From an uncultured Pelagibacteraceae bacterium (lineage in GTDB: Bacteria > Pseudomonadota > Alphaproteobacteria > Pelagibacterales > Pelagibacteraceae): 64,000 bases of DNA. Each line of letters opens with the position of its first letter. Position 1 is the first letter of the stretch. The stretch spans positions 1-64,000 of the forward strand of contig CACMPD010000003.1 of assembly GCA_902615425.1 (NCBI GenBank), in the 5' to 3' direction. Position numbers and translations under genes: made by a program. The notes under the pieces are model-generated. The model was not told the DNA's origin, ran no database searches, and worked only from the letters and a program-made list of their open reading frames with translations. Of the stretch, positions 32,177 through 41,164 are shown piece by piece.

Positions 32177-33262
32177 TTACTTAGCTGGCTTACTAAAATG
32201 CTTTTTTTTTAAATCAGACAAAAATCTTCGAATAAATGCAGCTGCCACACCTAAAGCTATGGCAAAAAATATAGAAAATAAACTATATACAATTGGCATA
32301 TCTTTAGAAAATTTTTGAACTAAAACTGATAATGGTGTTAAGTCTTTTTCTGCAACCTTAGTGATACCATTCATAGTATGATCAACAAAAAAAGTATCAT
32401 ACGCAATTGCAATTCCAACAATTAATAGCAAAACTGCTAATAGCGCTTTTAGTCCTGAACTTTCAATTGATTGTCCAATTTTTTGACCTGTTTGTACTCC
32501 AATTATCGAACCAATAACCAACATTAAAACTAAAATTAGATCTATAGAACCATAATTAAATGCATGTAAAAAAGTAACAATTACACTAACAAAGATAGTT
32601 ACAAACAAAGAAGTTCCTGGAACTAATTTTGTTGGCATACCAATTATATAAATCATTGCAGGTACTAGTATGAAAGCTCCACCAATACCCATAATAGCTG
32701 CTATAAAACCTACAAATAAACCAATGATAATTGGTGTGAACGCACTTTCATATAATTTTGATTTAGGAAATCTCATCCTAAAAGGGAGACCATGTATCCA
32801 ATAATGAACATGTAATTTTCGTTTTACAATAGTATTTTTTCTTGCTTTATCGATCTCACCAAGACTTTCAACTAGCATTAAAGTTCCAATAATTGCCAAG
32901 ATATACATGTAAGCAAGTGAGATAACAGTATCAATTTTGCCGATGTCTTTAAAATAAGTAAATGTATAAATTCCAATAATAGTTCCTATTGCACCACCGA
33001 TGACAATCATAAAACCCATTTTATAATCCAATGTATTTTTAAGATAATGAGTAGTAGATCCAGAAACAGAGGTAGCTAAAATATTATTTGCTTCATTGGC
33101 AACGGCATAAGCTGGTGGAACACCTAAAAAGATTAAGAAAGGTGTCATTAAAAAACCACCTCCTACTCCAAATAGTCCCGATAAAACTCCAACTAAAGCA
33201 CTTAATAAAATGATTTCAATAGCAGTAACATGTACTTGTGCTATTGGTAAGAATACTTCCAT
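32177..33262 (-). CDS. TauE/SafE (TSUP) family anion/sulfite exporter
   Basis: LSGLFGVGGGFLMTPFLIFLGVPPAYAVA and GFIAAIMGIGGAFILVPAMIYIIGMPTKLVPGTS twin repeats of TSUP family. Confidence 0.88.
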   Translation of the reverse strand: MEVFLPIAQVHVTAIEIILLSALVGVLSGLFGVGGGFLMTPFLIFLGVPPAYAVANEANNILATSVSGSTTHYLKNTLDYKMGFMIVIGGAIGTIIGIYTFTYFKDIGKIDTVISLAYMYILAIIGTLMLVESLGEIDKARKNTIVKRKLHVHYWIHGLPFRMRFPKSKLYESAFTPIIIGLFVGFIAAIMGIGGAFILVPAMIYIIGMPTKLVPGTSLFVTIFVSVIVTFLHAFNYGSIDLILVLMLVIGSIIGVQTGQKIGQSIESSGLKALLAVLLLIVGIAIAYDTFFVDHTMNGITKVAEKDLTPLSVLVQKFSKDMPIVYSLFSIFFAIALGVAAAFIRRFLSDLKKKHFSKPAK

Positions 33263-33290
33263 TTAAAATAATTAACTTTTTTAAAAAAGT

Positions 33291-33425
33291 TTATTTGAAA
33301 GTTAAAAAAGTTCCAAATAATATTACACCCCAGCAAGCTAATATTGCTGAAAAAATTCCTGTTTTAATTAATGCTGTTTTATAATTTAAGATTTTTTGTA
33401 AAATTTTTATATTTGAAAGGTGCAT
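33291..33425 (-). CDS. 44-aa putative single-pass membrane protein in apr/tauE locus (below ORF-track cutoff)
   Basis: Manual translation MHLSNIKILQKILNYKTALIKTGIFSAILACWGVILFGTFLTFK*; same strand, between tauE-like and the 116-aa ORF. Confidence 0.5.
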   Translation of the reverse strand: MHLSNIKILQKILNYKTALIKTGIFSAILACWGVILFGTFLTFK

Positions 33426-33468
33426 CTATATCCTCAATAGCACCAGCAGGAAAATTGTCAAACTTAAA

Positions 33469-33819
33469 TTAATAAATTGTTGCTCCAAAAATTTTTACTT
33501 CGCCATCCTCAACTCCAAGGACCAGCCTTCCTAAAAATTCTCCAGGCACCTCCTTATTAGTCTGCTTAATCAATATAGTAATATGATCACCTCTTCTTAA
33601 TGTTCCGAACGGTTCATAGGTCTCATTTAAATTGGTAATAATCTTGTTGTTAGCCCACTGCTTTCCAAGCTCTACTTCGTTAGCTCCAAACAGCATTTGG
33701 GTAGAGAAATCTCTAGTAAAGCCACCATAATCTTTCATATTTGAGGCTCTTACGAGATTTTCCCAAAAAGGCTTAGCTATCGCGAATATCTCCTCGTCAG
33801 ATTTTTTCAAAAGGTCCAT
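33469..33819 (-). CDS. Uncharacterised 116-aa protein directly downstream of aprA
   Basis: Intact ORF 21 nt after the aprA stop, same strand; no motif I can assign with confidence (possibly NTF2-like). Confidence 0.75.
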   Translation of the reverse strand: MDLLKKSDEEIFAIAKPFWENLVRASNMKDYGGFTRDFSTQMLFGANEVELGKQWANNKIITNLNETYEPFGTLRRGDHITILIKQTNKEVPGEFLGRLVLGVEDGEVKIFGATIY

Positions 33820-33840
33820 AAAGAAGCTTAAAATATGGTG

Positions 33841-35700
33841 TTACGAAGCCTTCTTCTTCTCTTTTTCGTCAACGATATGATAAACAGGTACTTTCTCCAA
33901 AGTAAATTTTCCTGTTTTAGGGTCTCTTCTAGAAACTGTTAAGCAATGCCAATTTTCATCATCAAGCTTCATATGATCACCTCTGTAGTAATAACCTGGC
34001 CAACGAGTTTCTTCTCTAAATAATGTATGCTCTGTTACACATTGTGAGGTTAAAGCTCTGTGTTTAAGCTCCCAGGCTCTCATTAATTGATGATAATCCT
34101 CAGCTCCTACATTTTCCAAATCTTCCTGTAACCATTCTAGAAGTTCGAGAGCTCTCTTAAGCATATTGCCGTTCGTCATATAATTTGAGGTAATTCCCCC
34201 AACATACTCATCCATAATTTTTTGAAGTCTTTGTAATCCTTGTATTGGAGAAATATAACTTGGTGAAACAGTTCCGCCGGTGATCTCATTTTGAGCAACT
34301 GTGTAAGTCTCTAAAGGTTTATAAACTGCCTTTTTAAAATCATCACATTGTTTATCGCTAACATTTATTCCTTCTGCTTTTTTGTCCTCTATATATTTAA
34401 CTGCTGCTTTTGCGGCTAATCTTCCCTCTGTAAAAGAACCTGATGAAAATTTATGAGCACTACCTCCTACCGTATCTCCAGCACCAAAAAGGCCATCAAT
34501 TGTAAGCATTCTATTGTAACCCCAGAAATATTCTGGTGGTGATAGATCTTCTGGTCCACTTACCCAAGCTCCAGAGCATGTTGCGTGTGATCCCATTACG
34601 TAAGGCTCAGAAGTTGTTAATTCAGGATTTGTATACTTTGGATCGATATTTTGAGATGCCCAAACTACAGCTTGACCAACAGTCATTCCTAAAAAGTTTT
34701 CCCAACCTACTGTTTCTAAATGAGGATCTTGGAAAGCTTCTTTAGTTACCATATGTATTGGTCCGCCACCTGCAGCAACTTCCTGAATAAATGCGTGGTT
34801 TCTCAAGCAAGTAGGGGTTGGATGATGATCAATATATTCTCCAACTAATTCTTTAGTTTGTTCATACCATTTTTTCTCGTAATTTTCGCCATTAGCATTT
34901 TGTGTGTATGTTTTTAAATGTAAAAAATAAGCTCCAACTGGTCCGTAACCATCTTTAAATCGGCACAATACAATTCTATTTTCCATTTGAGTCATCTTTG
35001 CACCTGCTGCAATAGGTAAAGCGTAAGCAGATCCATTACTCCATGGTGCATACCAAGTTCTTCCCATACCTTCTCCAACCGCTCTTGGTTTAAAAATATG
35101 TGATGCTCCACCAGCTGAGACTATAACTGCCTTAGCTCTGAACACATGAAAATCACCTGTTCTCATATTAAAACCAACTGCGCCACCAATTCTATTTTCT
35201 TGAGACTCATCCATTAACAAATGAGTAATCATTATTCTGTTATAAATTTTATCTGCTGATTTTTTTGCGGCCTCAGCAACAATTGGCTTATAACTTTCTC
35301 CATGAATCATTATTTGCCATTTACCTTCTCTTAAATATCTTCCAGTTTTTTCATTTTTCATCATTGGAAGACCCCACTCATCAAACATATGAACAGTTGA
35401 GTCTACATGACGAGCCATGTCATAACCCAAATCTTCTCTAACCATTCCCATTAAATCATTTCGGGCATACCTTACATGGTCTTCAGGTTGATTTTCATCC
35501 CATTGCATACCCATATAACAATTGATTGCATATAAACCTTGTGCGACTGCACCACTTCGATCAATGTTTGCTTTTTCAACACAAACAATCTTTAAATCTC
35601 TTCCCCAATGTCTGGCTTCAAATGTTGCTCCTGTGCCGGCCATTCCACCACCAACAACTAATACATCACACTCCTCATAATGTGTTTTGTGCTTAGCCAT
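33841..35700 (-). CDS. aprA: Adenylylsulfate (APS) reductase alpha subunit
   Basis: 619-aa flavoprotein; VVGGGMAGTGATFEARHWG, GSAHKFSSGSFTEGRLAAKAAVKY, ETRWPGYYYRGDHMKLDDENWHCL characteristic of AprA. Confidence 0.94.
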   Translation of the reverse strand: MAKHKTHYEECDVLVVGGGMAGTGATFEARHWGRDLKIVCVEKANIDRSGAVAQGLYAINCYMGMQWDENQPEDHVRYARNDLMGMVREDLGYDMARHVDSTVHMFDEWGLPMMKNEKTGRYLREGKWQIMIHGESYKPIVAEAAKKSADKIYNRIMITHLLMDESQENRIGGAVGFNMRTGDFHVFRAKAVIVSAGGASHIFKPRAVGEGMGRTWYAPWSNGSAYALPIAAGAKMTQMENRIVLCRFKDGYGPVGAYFLHLKTYTQNANGENYEKKWYEQTKELVGEYIDHHPTPTCLRNHAFIQEVAAGGGPIHMVTKEAFQDPHLETVGWENFLGMTVGQAVVWASQNIDPKYTNPELTTSEPYVMGSHATCSGAWVSGPEDLSPPEYFWGYNRMLTIDGLFGAGDTVGGSAHKFSSGSFTEGRLAAKAAVKYIEDKKAEGINVSDKQCDDFKKAVYKPLETYTVAQNEITGGTVSPSYISPIQGLQRLQKIMDEYVGGITSNYMTNGNMLKRALELLEWLQEDLENVGAEDYHQLMRAWELKHRALTSQCVTEHTLFREETRWPGYYYRGDHMKLDDENWHCLTVSRRDPKTGKFTLEKVPVYHIVDEKEKKKAS

Positions 35701-36170
35701 TAATAATAAACACCTTTTTTAAAAGACTCTTTTGGAACCGATGGTAATTCTTTATTGGTATTTAATCCTTCTGGCTCACTATATAATCTTTGTGAATTAA
35801 TTTCTCCTTGATTGGGAGTATCACCTTCAGCAAGTTTAGGAATAAATTTTCCCCAAGGTTTTGTTGTTATAGGTGAAACGAAGTTTTTCTCTGTTCCGTT
35901 TCTAAATTTAATTTTCCAAGAGATAGTTCCTTTTTCTTCTTCTCTTCTAACTCTAACGCTGTGACCCATCGGAGCAAAATCAGCATACCCTCTCACATCA
36001 ATTGCATGATTAGGACATGCTTTAACACACGAATAACATTCCCAACAAAAGTTTGGTTCAATATTTTTTGCTCTTCTGATATTTTCATCAATGTGCATGA
36101 TATCTGAAGGACATATATCTACGCAATGACCACAGCCATCGCATCTTGTCATGTATACAAAAGTTGACAT
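35700..36170 (-). CDS. aprB: APS reductase beta subunit
   Basis: MSTFVYMTRCDGCGHCVDICPSDIMHID...CWECYSCVKACPNHAIDVRGYADFAPMGHSV two-4Fe-4S ferredoxin; overlaps aprA start. Confidence 0.94.
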   Translation of the reverse strand: MSTFVYMTRCDGCGHCVDICPSDIMHIDENIRRAKNIEPNFCWECYSCVKACPNHAIDVRGYADFAPMGHSVRVRREEEKGTISWKIKFRNGTEKNFVSPITTKPWGKFIPKLAEGDTPNQGEINSQRLYSEPEGLNTNKELPSVPKESFKKGVYY

Positions 36171-36203
36171 AATTTTTATTTTTCTCCTTTTTCTATTAAC
36201 ATA

Positions 36204-36998
36204 TTAATAATGTTTTGGCTCTTCTCTTTTTATACCCAGGCCAAATTGTTCTGGGGCATCAGCTGGTGGAGGTAAATTATCCCTAGATCCATCTGCCTCT
36301 GCTAAATTTTTTTGAATAGCTGCTCCAGGTTTATAAAACATGTGAGCGAATTTAGACCAATAAACACCACCGAATAAAATTAAGTTAGATGCAACAAATA
36401 AAATTAAAAATAAATAAGACAAACCTGTTTGCCCATTAAATTGTGTGAATGACCAAGCTAACCCAAAAGTTGAACACGCAAGTAATGCTAAAACAAATAA
36501 ATCTGCTTTTATAATCCTATACCAAGGATGGGCTTCTGCTGAAACATCAACTCTTAAAAAAAACCAAAACCAATATCCTCCTAAACATGTTAATATTGCT
36601 CCTGCATGCCAAATCATTGACCAAGTTTGAGAACTTGGTTTATCAGCACCTGTATAACAAAAAACTAAAATAGCTGAAGACACCCAAAATAAAATTGTGC
36701 CATACATTCCTAGAACATGGGCCAGTCTTCTTTTACCAAAACCTAATTCAGAAGTTGTACCAATATCAACGACTGTTGTTTTAGCAATGACAGAAACTTT
36801 TTCTCCAACTCCTAATTTTTTTGTTGCTGAAAGCTTTGCTTTTTTCGCGTTGTTAAAAAAATAAGTCAAATTTTTGTGATGTATCATCTGAATAATAGTT
36901 CCTACTGCAATTAACAAAACCATAGCAATAATGAAAGATTGCATTGCTAAGGGTGAGATGGTTTCTGATAAAATTGAAAATGGATTGCTACTTAACAT
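36204..36998 (-). CDS. aprM: Membrane protein AprM, putative anchor/electron partner of APS reductase
   Basis: Polytopic protein immediately upstream of aprBA, as in organisms carrying AprM instead of QmoABC. Confidence 0.8.
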   Translation of the reverse strand: MLSSNPFSILSETISPLAMQSFIIAMVLLIAVGTIIQMIHHKNLTYFFNNAKKAKLSATKKLGVGEKVSVIAKTTVVDIGTTSELGFGKRRLAHVLGMYGTILFWVSSAILVFCYTGADKPSSQTWSMIWHAGAILTCLGGYWFWFFLRVDVSAEAHPWYRIIKADLFVLALLACSTFGLAWSFTQFNGQTGLSYLFLILFVASNLILFGGVYWSKFAHMFYKPGAAIQKNLAEADGSRDNLPPPADAPEQFGLGIKREEPKHY

Positions 36999-37098
36999 TT
37001 CCGCCTTTTGTTAAAATTTGAATTAATTTAAAAGTTTTATATCTAGTTGAATTTATAGTTCAACCTCAAACTGGGGTCAATTTGTCTTTTATAACAGG

Positions 37099-37497
37099 CT
37101 AATTATTTCTTTTATAATGTTGTTTGTTTGGAATGACTGATCGTACTCCACCCTGGGGATTGTCAACATCTCCTTCCCTTCGGGGAATCAGATGAAAATG
37201 ACAATGTAAAATAGATTGACCAGATACAATTCCTATATTTGTACCTAGATTAAATCCTTTAACTAACGGATCTTTATTAGTTATTTCTTTTTTAACAATT
37301 TTTATAAGATCATTACATGCAACCAATTCATCATTGGATAGGTCAAAATAATCCTTTATGTGTCTTTTGGGTATAATCAAACAATGATGTTCTGAAACTG
37401 GATAAGAGTCATAACTTGCATATGCCAAATCATTTTCATGAGTGCATCCACTTTTTTTAACGTCACAAAATAAACAAGGATTGTTTGGATCTTTCAT
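37099..37497 (-). CDS. HIT-family hydrolase
   Basis: CLFCDVKKSG...LIIPKRHIKDYFDL...SILHCHFHLIPRREGD histidine triad. Confidence 0.9.
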   Translation of the reverse strand: MKDPNNPCLFCDVKKSGCTHENDLAYASYDSYPVSEHHCLIIPKRHIKDYFDLSNDELVACNDLIKIVKKEITNKDPLVKGFNLGTNIGIVSGQSILHCHFHLIPRREGDVDNPQGGVRSVIPNKQHYKRNN

Positions 37498-37500
37498 CTA

Positions 37501-38274
37501 TTAAAATCTATAAGAATTGCATTTATTTATAACTGCATCATATTGTTTTGATAAAAACTTAAATTTTTTTAGGTTTTTTCTTTTCCATTTAAGCTCATTT
37601 ATAGTTCTAACTGAAGCAACCCCTTTCCCAGATCCTATCAATAAAATTTCATCATAATTTTTTATCTCTTTAAGCAAAATATCTTTCTTAAAAATCTTTG
37701 TTATTTTTGTTTTGAAAAATTTATAAGTATTTCCCTCATAATAATCCTTTTTGGGAGTAAAAAATTTTTGATCTTTAACAAATAATAAATTTGAGGTTCC
37801 AGTTTCTAATAATTTCTTATTAGATACCAATGCAATATCTGATTGGGAGTTATCCATTTTAGATAAATAAGATAAGATCTTTTTGTATTTAAGATTTTTA
37901 AACTCTGGTTTTTCTCTTTTTAATTTTACTAACTTCAAATTAAAATTTAATTTTGGTTTAACCCTTTTCCTTAAAGATATTGAAATAACTTTTTTATTTA
38001 TAGCAATTCTCAATAGGTGATTATATTTCCTCTTTTTGGATAAATTTTTATTAATTATTTCTAAAATATCCGACCTTAATGATTTCTTTTTAATTTGATA
38101 TTTTTTTAATGATAAAATTAAGTTTTTTAAATGATTATCAAAAAATAAAATTTTTGCTGGTTTGCCAAAAATCCACATTGTTGTAAAAATTCCATGATCT
38201 CCCCAAAGATCTTGGAATTCTATCTGTTTTAAGTCTTTAAGCTGATAAGATTTTTTTAATAAGTAGGTTACCAT
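37501..38274 (-). CDS. pabC: Class IV aminotransferase, likely 4-amino-4-deoxychorismate lyase
   Basis: ALVSNKKLLETGTSNLLFVKDQKFFTPK class-IV signature; clustered with pabA/pabB-like genes. Confidence 0.72.
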   Translation of the reverse strand: MVTYLLKKSYQLKDLKQIEFQDLWGDHGIFTTMWIFGKPAKILFFDNHLKNLILSLKKYQIKKKSLRSDILEIINKNLSKKRKYNHLLRIAINKKVISISLRKRVKPKLNFNLKLVKLKREKPEFKNLKYKKILSYLSKMDNSQSDIALVSNKKLLETGTSNLLFVKDQKFFTPKKDYYEGNTYKFFKTKITKIFKKDILLKEIKNYDEILLIGSGKGVASVRTINELKWKRKNLKKFKFLSKQYDAVINKCNSYRF

Positions 38275-38794
38275 TGATAGTTAAAAAAGATTCTGGGTGA
38301 AATTGAAATCCATAAATTTTTTCCTTTTGATTTTCAAATGCCATTGCAACTTTTGAATTTAAACATCTCATAGTTATCTCAAAATTATTAGATTTGAAAG
38401 GCTCTTTTAGTTTCAAAGAATGATACCTACCAACTTTAAATATTTTTCCTTTTTTAAATAAAGATTTATTAGTGATTACTTTTATATTTGATTGAAATCC
38501 ATGATAAATTTTTTTTTGTTCAACAATTTTTGCGCCTTCACAAAATAGAATATGTTGAAATCCTAAACAAATCCCAATGATTTTCTTTTTACCTTTATAT
38601 TTTTTATAAATTTTTGAGGTGATTGGATAATTTTTTGGATTTCCTGGTCCAGGTGAAAAAATTATTGTAGATGCGTGCTTAATTTTATTTTCGTTAACCT
38701 TATCATAGTTATCACACTCAACTTTATCAAACAAAGCAAATTGATGAACTACATTATGAGTAAAGGAGTCGTTATGATCAATTACATAAATCAT
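38237..38794 (-). CDS. pabA: Glutamine amidotransferase component of aminodeoxychorismate/anthranilate synthase
   Basis: YVIDHNDSFTHNVVHQF, FSPGPGNP, GICLGFQHI, GFQFHPESF. Confidence 0.82.
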   Translation of the reverse strand: MIYVIDHNDSFTHNVVHQFALFDKVECDNYDKVNENKIKHASTIIFSPGPGNPKNYPITSKIYKKYKGKKKIIGICLGFQHILFCEGAKIVEQKKIYHGFQSNIKVITNKSLFKKGKIFKVGRYHSLKLKEPFKSNNFEITMRCLNSKVAMAFENQKEKIYGFQFHPESFLTINGNLLIKKILSA

Positions 38795-39942
38795 TTGAAC
38801 AAATCTATTAACGCTTTAGCTTTTAAAAAATTTTCATTAAATTCATGATTGGCATTACTATCGACGACAACCCCTGAGGCAACTGAAATTTCAGATGTGT
38901 TTTTAAAATTTAGAATTGAACGTATAATTATGTTAAATCTCATATCACCATTGAATTTTATGTAGCCAAAGCTACCTGTATAAATATTCCTATTTTCTTT
39001 TTCCTGATTATTTAAAAGATTAAGCGTATTTATCTTTGGACACCCAATAACTGAACCACCAGGCATCATTGCTTTAATTATTTCAAAATTATTTATATTC
39101 TTTTTTAATTTTCCCTTGATGAGGCTAACGTAATGAAAAAGATCTTTATATTCTTCTACGATTTTTTGTTTAGATAATTTTACAGTGCCCACTTTGCAAA
39201 TTCTTGATAAATCATTTCTTTCCATATCAACAATCATATTGTGCTCTTTGGTTTCTTTTAAATTTTTTCTAAAATAATTTAATGCCTTCATTTTATTTAA
39301 ATGCTTCGTTTTTTTTACAGTTCCAGCTATTGGTTTTGTAGATATATCACTCCCTTTTTTTGTAATTAAAGTTTCTGGTGAGCAACTAATTATTGAATAA
39401 TTATGATCTTTGATCATAAAAGCCTCTGGAGCTAGGTTAGTATTAGATAACCTCGAAAAAAAATCTAACGGATTAATTTCTGACTTTGTTTTATATTTGG
39501 TGCAAATTTTAATTTGATATGTTTCACCACTTTTTATTTTTTTCTTAAATTTATTGAATATTTTTGTATAATTTTTTCTATTAATATTTATTTTAAAATT
39601 ACTTGATTTAAAATTTTCGAAATCATAATTTAACTTGTCACTTAGTTTGATCTTTTTTTCTGGTTTATAGAAAATACCTTTGGGAAAATTTAAATTCTTC
39701 TGTTTTGGGATTTTAACATCAATTAGATTATTCAATAACTCATATCCAAAGAAACCAATAAAAAGGTCAGTATCTTTTGATTTCTTTTTATTTTTTTTAG
39801 TTAAAAAACTTTTAATATTTTTATTATTTAAAATAATTTTTTTTGAAAAATTAGTATAAAGATTAAATCCTTTTTTAGATTTGTAAATAATGTAGGATTT
39901 TCCTGACTGATGTATCTCTGTTAATTGATTTAATCTGCTCAA
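38791..39942 (-). CDS. pabB: Chorismate-binding enzyme, aminodeoxychorismate synthase component I-like
   Basis: TKPIAGTVKKTKHL, EHNMIVDMERNDLSRICKVGTV, MMPGGSVIGCPKINTLNLL. Confidence 0.82.
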   Translation of the reverse strand: MSRLNQLTEIHQSGKSYIIYKSKKGFNLYTNFSKKIILNNKNIKSFLTKKNKKKSKDTDLFIGFFGYELLNNLIDVKIPKQKNLNFPKGIFYKPEKKIKLSDKLNYDFENFKSSNFKININRKNYTKIFNKFKKKIKSGETYQIKICTKYKTKSEINPLDFFSRLSNTNLAPEAFMIKDHNYSIISCSPETLITKKGSDISTKPIAGTVKKTKHLNKMKALNYFRKNLKETKEHNMIVDMERNDLSRICKVGTVKLSKQKIVEEYKDLFHYVSLIKGKLKKNINNFEIIKAMMPGGSVIGCPKINTLNLLNNQEKENRNIYTGSFGYIKFNGDMRFNIIIRSILNFKNTSEISVASGVVVDSNANHEFNENFLKAKALIDLFK

Positions 39943-39943
39943 A

Positions 39944-41164
39944 TTATTCTGTTTTTAGTCTTAAAACTGGTTCTTCTCTAATTGGTAGATGAATTATTGC
40001 TGCAAAAACTGATAATGCAATTGCTAAATACCACGCATAATCATATGACCCATATAAATCATAAAATAAACCCCCTAGATAAGCGCCAAAGAAAGATCCT
40101 ACTTGGTGACTTAAAAAAACAATTCCATATAATAGACCTAAATACTTTGTCCCAAACAGGTGAGCTACAATTCCACTTGTTGCAGGCACTGTCGATAACC
40201 ATAAAAAACCAAAACTTGCACCAAATAAAAATGCATTAATATTACTTGCGGGCATAAATATAAAAAAAATTATAGAAACACCTCTTAAAAAGTAAATTGC
40301 ACTAAGGATAATTTTCTTACTCATTTTTGCTGAAAGATAGCCACTTAATAGTGAACCAAAAATGTTAAATAAACCAATTAAAGATAAAATTGCTGCTGCA
40401 GTCCAATCCTCAAGACCTCTATCTATTACATATTTAGGTACATGCGTTCCAACCAAAGTTATATGAAAACCACATACAAAAAACCCTGATACAAGTAAAA
40501 TATAACTTTTAGTTTTAAAAGCTTCTGAGAGAGCTTCCTTAAAAGATTGATCTGAAGTTTTTTCGATACTTTCCGTTATAGATGGAGATCTAACAAAATA
40601 TGCTGCAACTAAACCAGATAACAAAAATAAGCAAAAAACAAATAATGTATAGTTCCAACCAAACTCTGTGAGAGAAAAATTAGTGAAAATTGGTGAAAGA
40701 AAGTAACCAAATGATCCAACAGCAGTAACAAAACTCATTGCAATCGTTCTTGTAGATAATGGAAAGTGTTTCCCCACAACTGACATAGGAATACTTATTG
40801 CCGTTCCACCAAGACCTATTCCGATTAATAAACCCATATGGATTTGAAAAAATATTCCAGTATTTGGACCCGTGTATAAAAAATAAACACCTAAAGTATA
40901 AAAAATAAATGCTCCGATTATAGCAATATGTCCTCCGTATTTATCTGCTATAGCTCCGAAGATAGGACCTGTTATACCCCACATCAACATCTGCATCCCA
41001 ATTGCAAAACCAAATGCGGTGTTGCTTATCTTTAAACTCTCGTTGAAGTCCATAAAGAACAAACCAAATGTTTGTCTGACACCCAAAGAAATCAGAACAA
41101 CAAAACATGCAGCAAATAAAGTTACTATCGCAGTTTTTGAGCGAAAAAATTTTTCAGAACTCAT
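39944..41164 (-). CDS. MFS transporter
   Basis: 12-TM MFS protein; GPIFGAIADKYGGHIAIIGAF motif. Confidence 0.85.
   Translation of the reverse strand: MSSEKFFRSKTAIVTLFAACFVVLISLGVRQTFGLFFMDFNESLKISNTAFGFAIGMQMLMWGITGPIFGAIADKYGGHIAIIGAFIFYTLGVYFLYTGPNTGIFFQIHMGLLIGIGLGGTAISIPMSVVGKHFPLSTRTIAMSFVTAVGSFGYFLSPIFTNFSLTEFGWNYTLFVFCLFLLSGLVAAYFVRSPSITESIEKTSDQSFKEALSEAFKTKSYILLVSGFFVCGFHITLVGTHVPKYVIDRGLEDWTAAAILSLIGLFNIFGSLLSGYLSAKMSKKIILSAIYFLRGVSIIFFIFMPASNINAFLFGASFGFLWLSTVPATSGIVAHLFGTKYLGLLYGIVFLSHQVGSFFGAYLGGLFYDLYGSYDYAWYLAIALSVFAAIIHLPIREEPVLRLKTE

Noticed and set aside
37501-39942. pab-like cluster as a novel secondary-metabolite locus
   Set aside because: Motifs and order fit ordinary aminodeoxychorismate synthase components plus lyase for folate; divergence is in line with the AT-rich genome.
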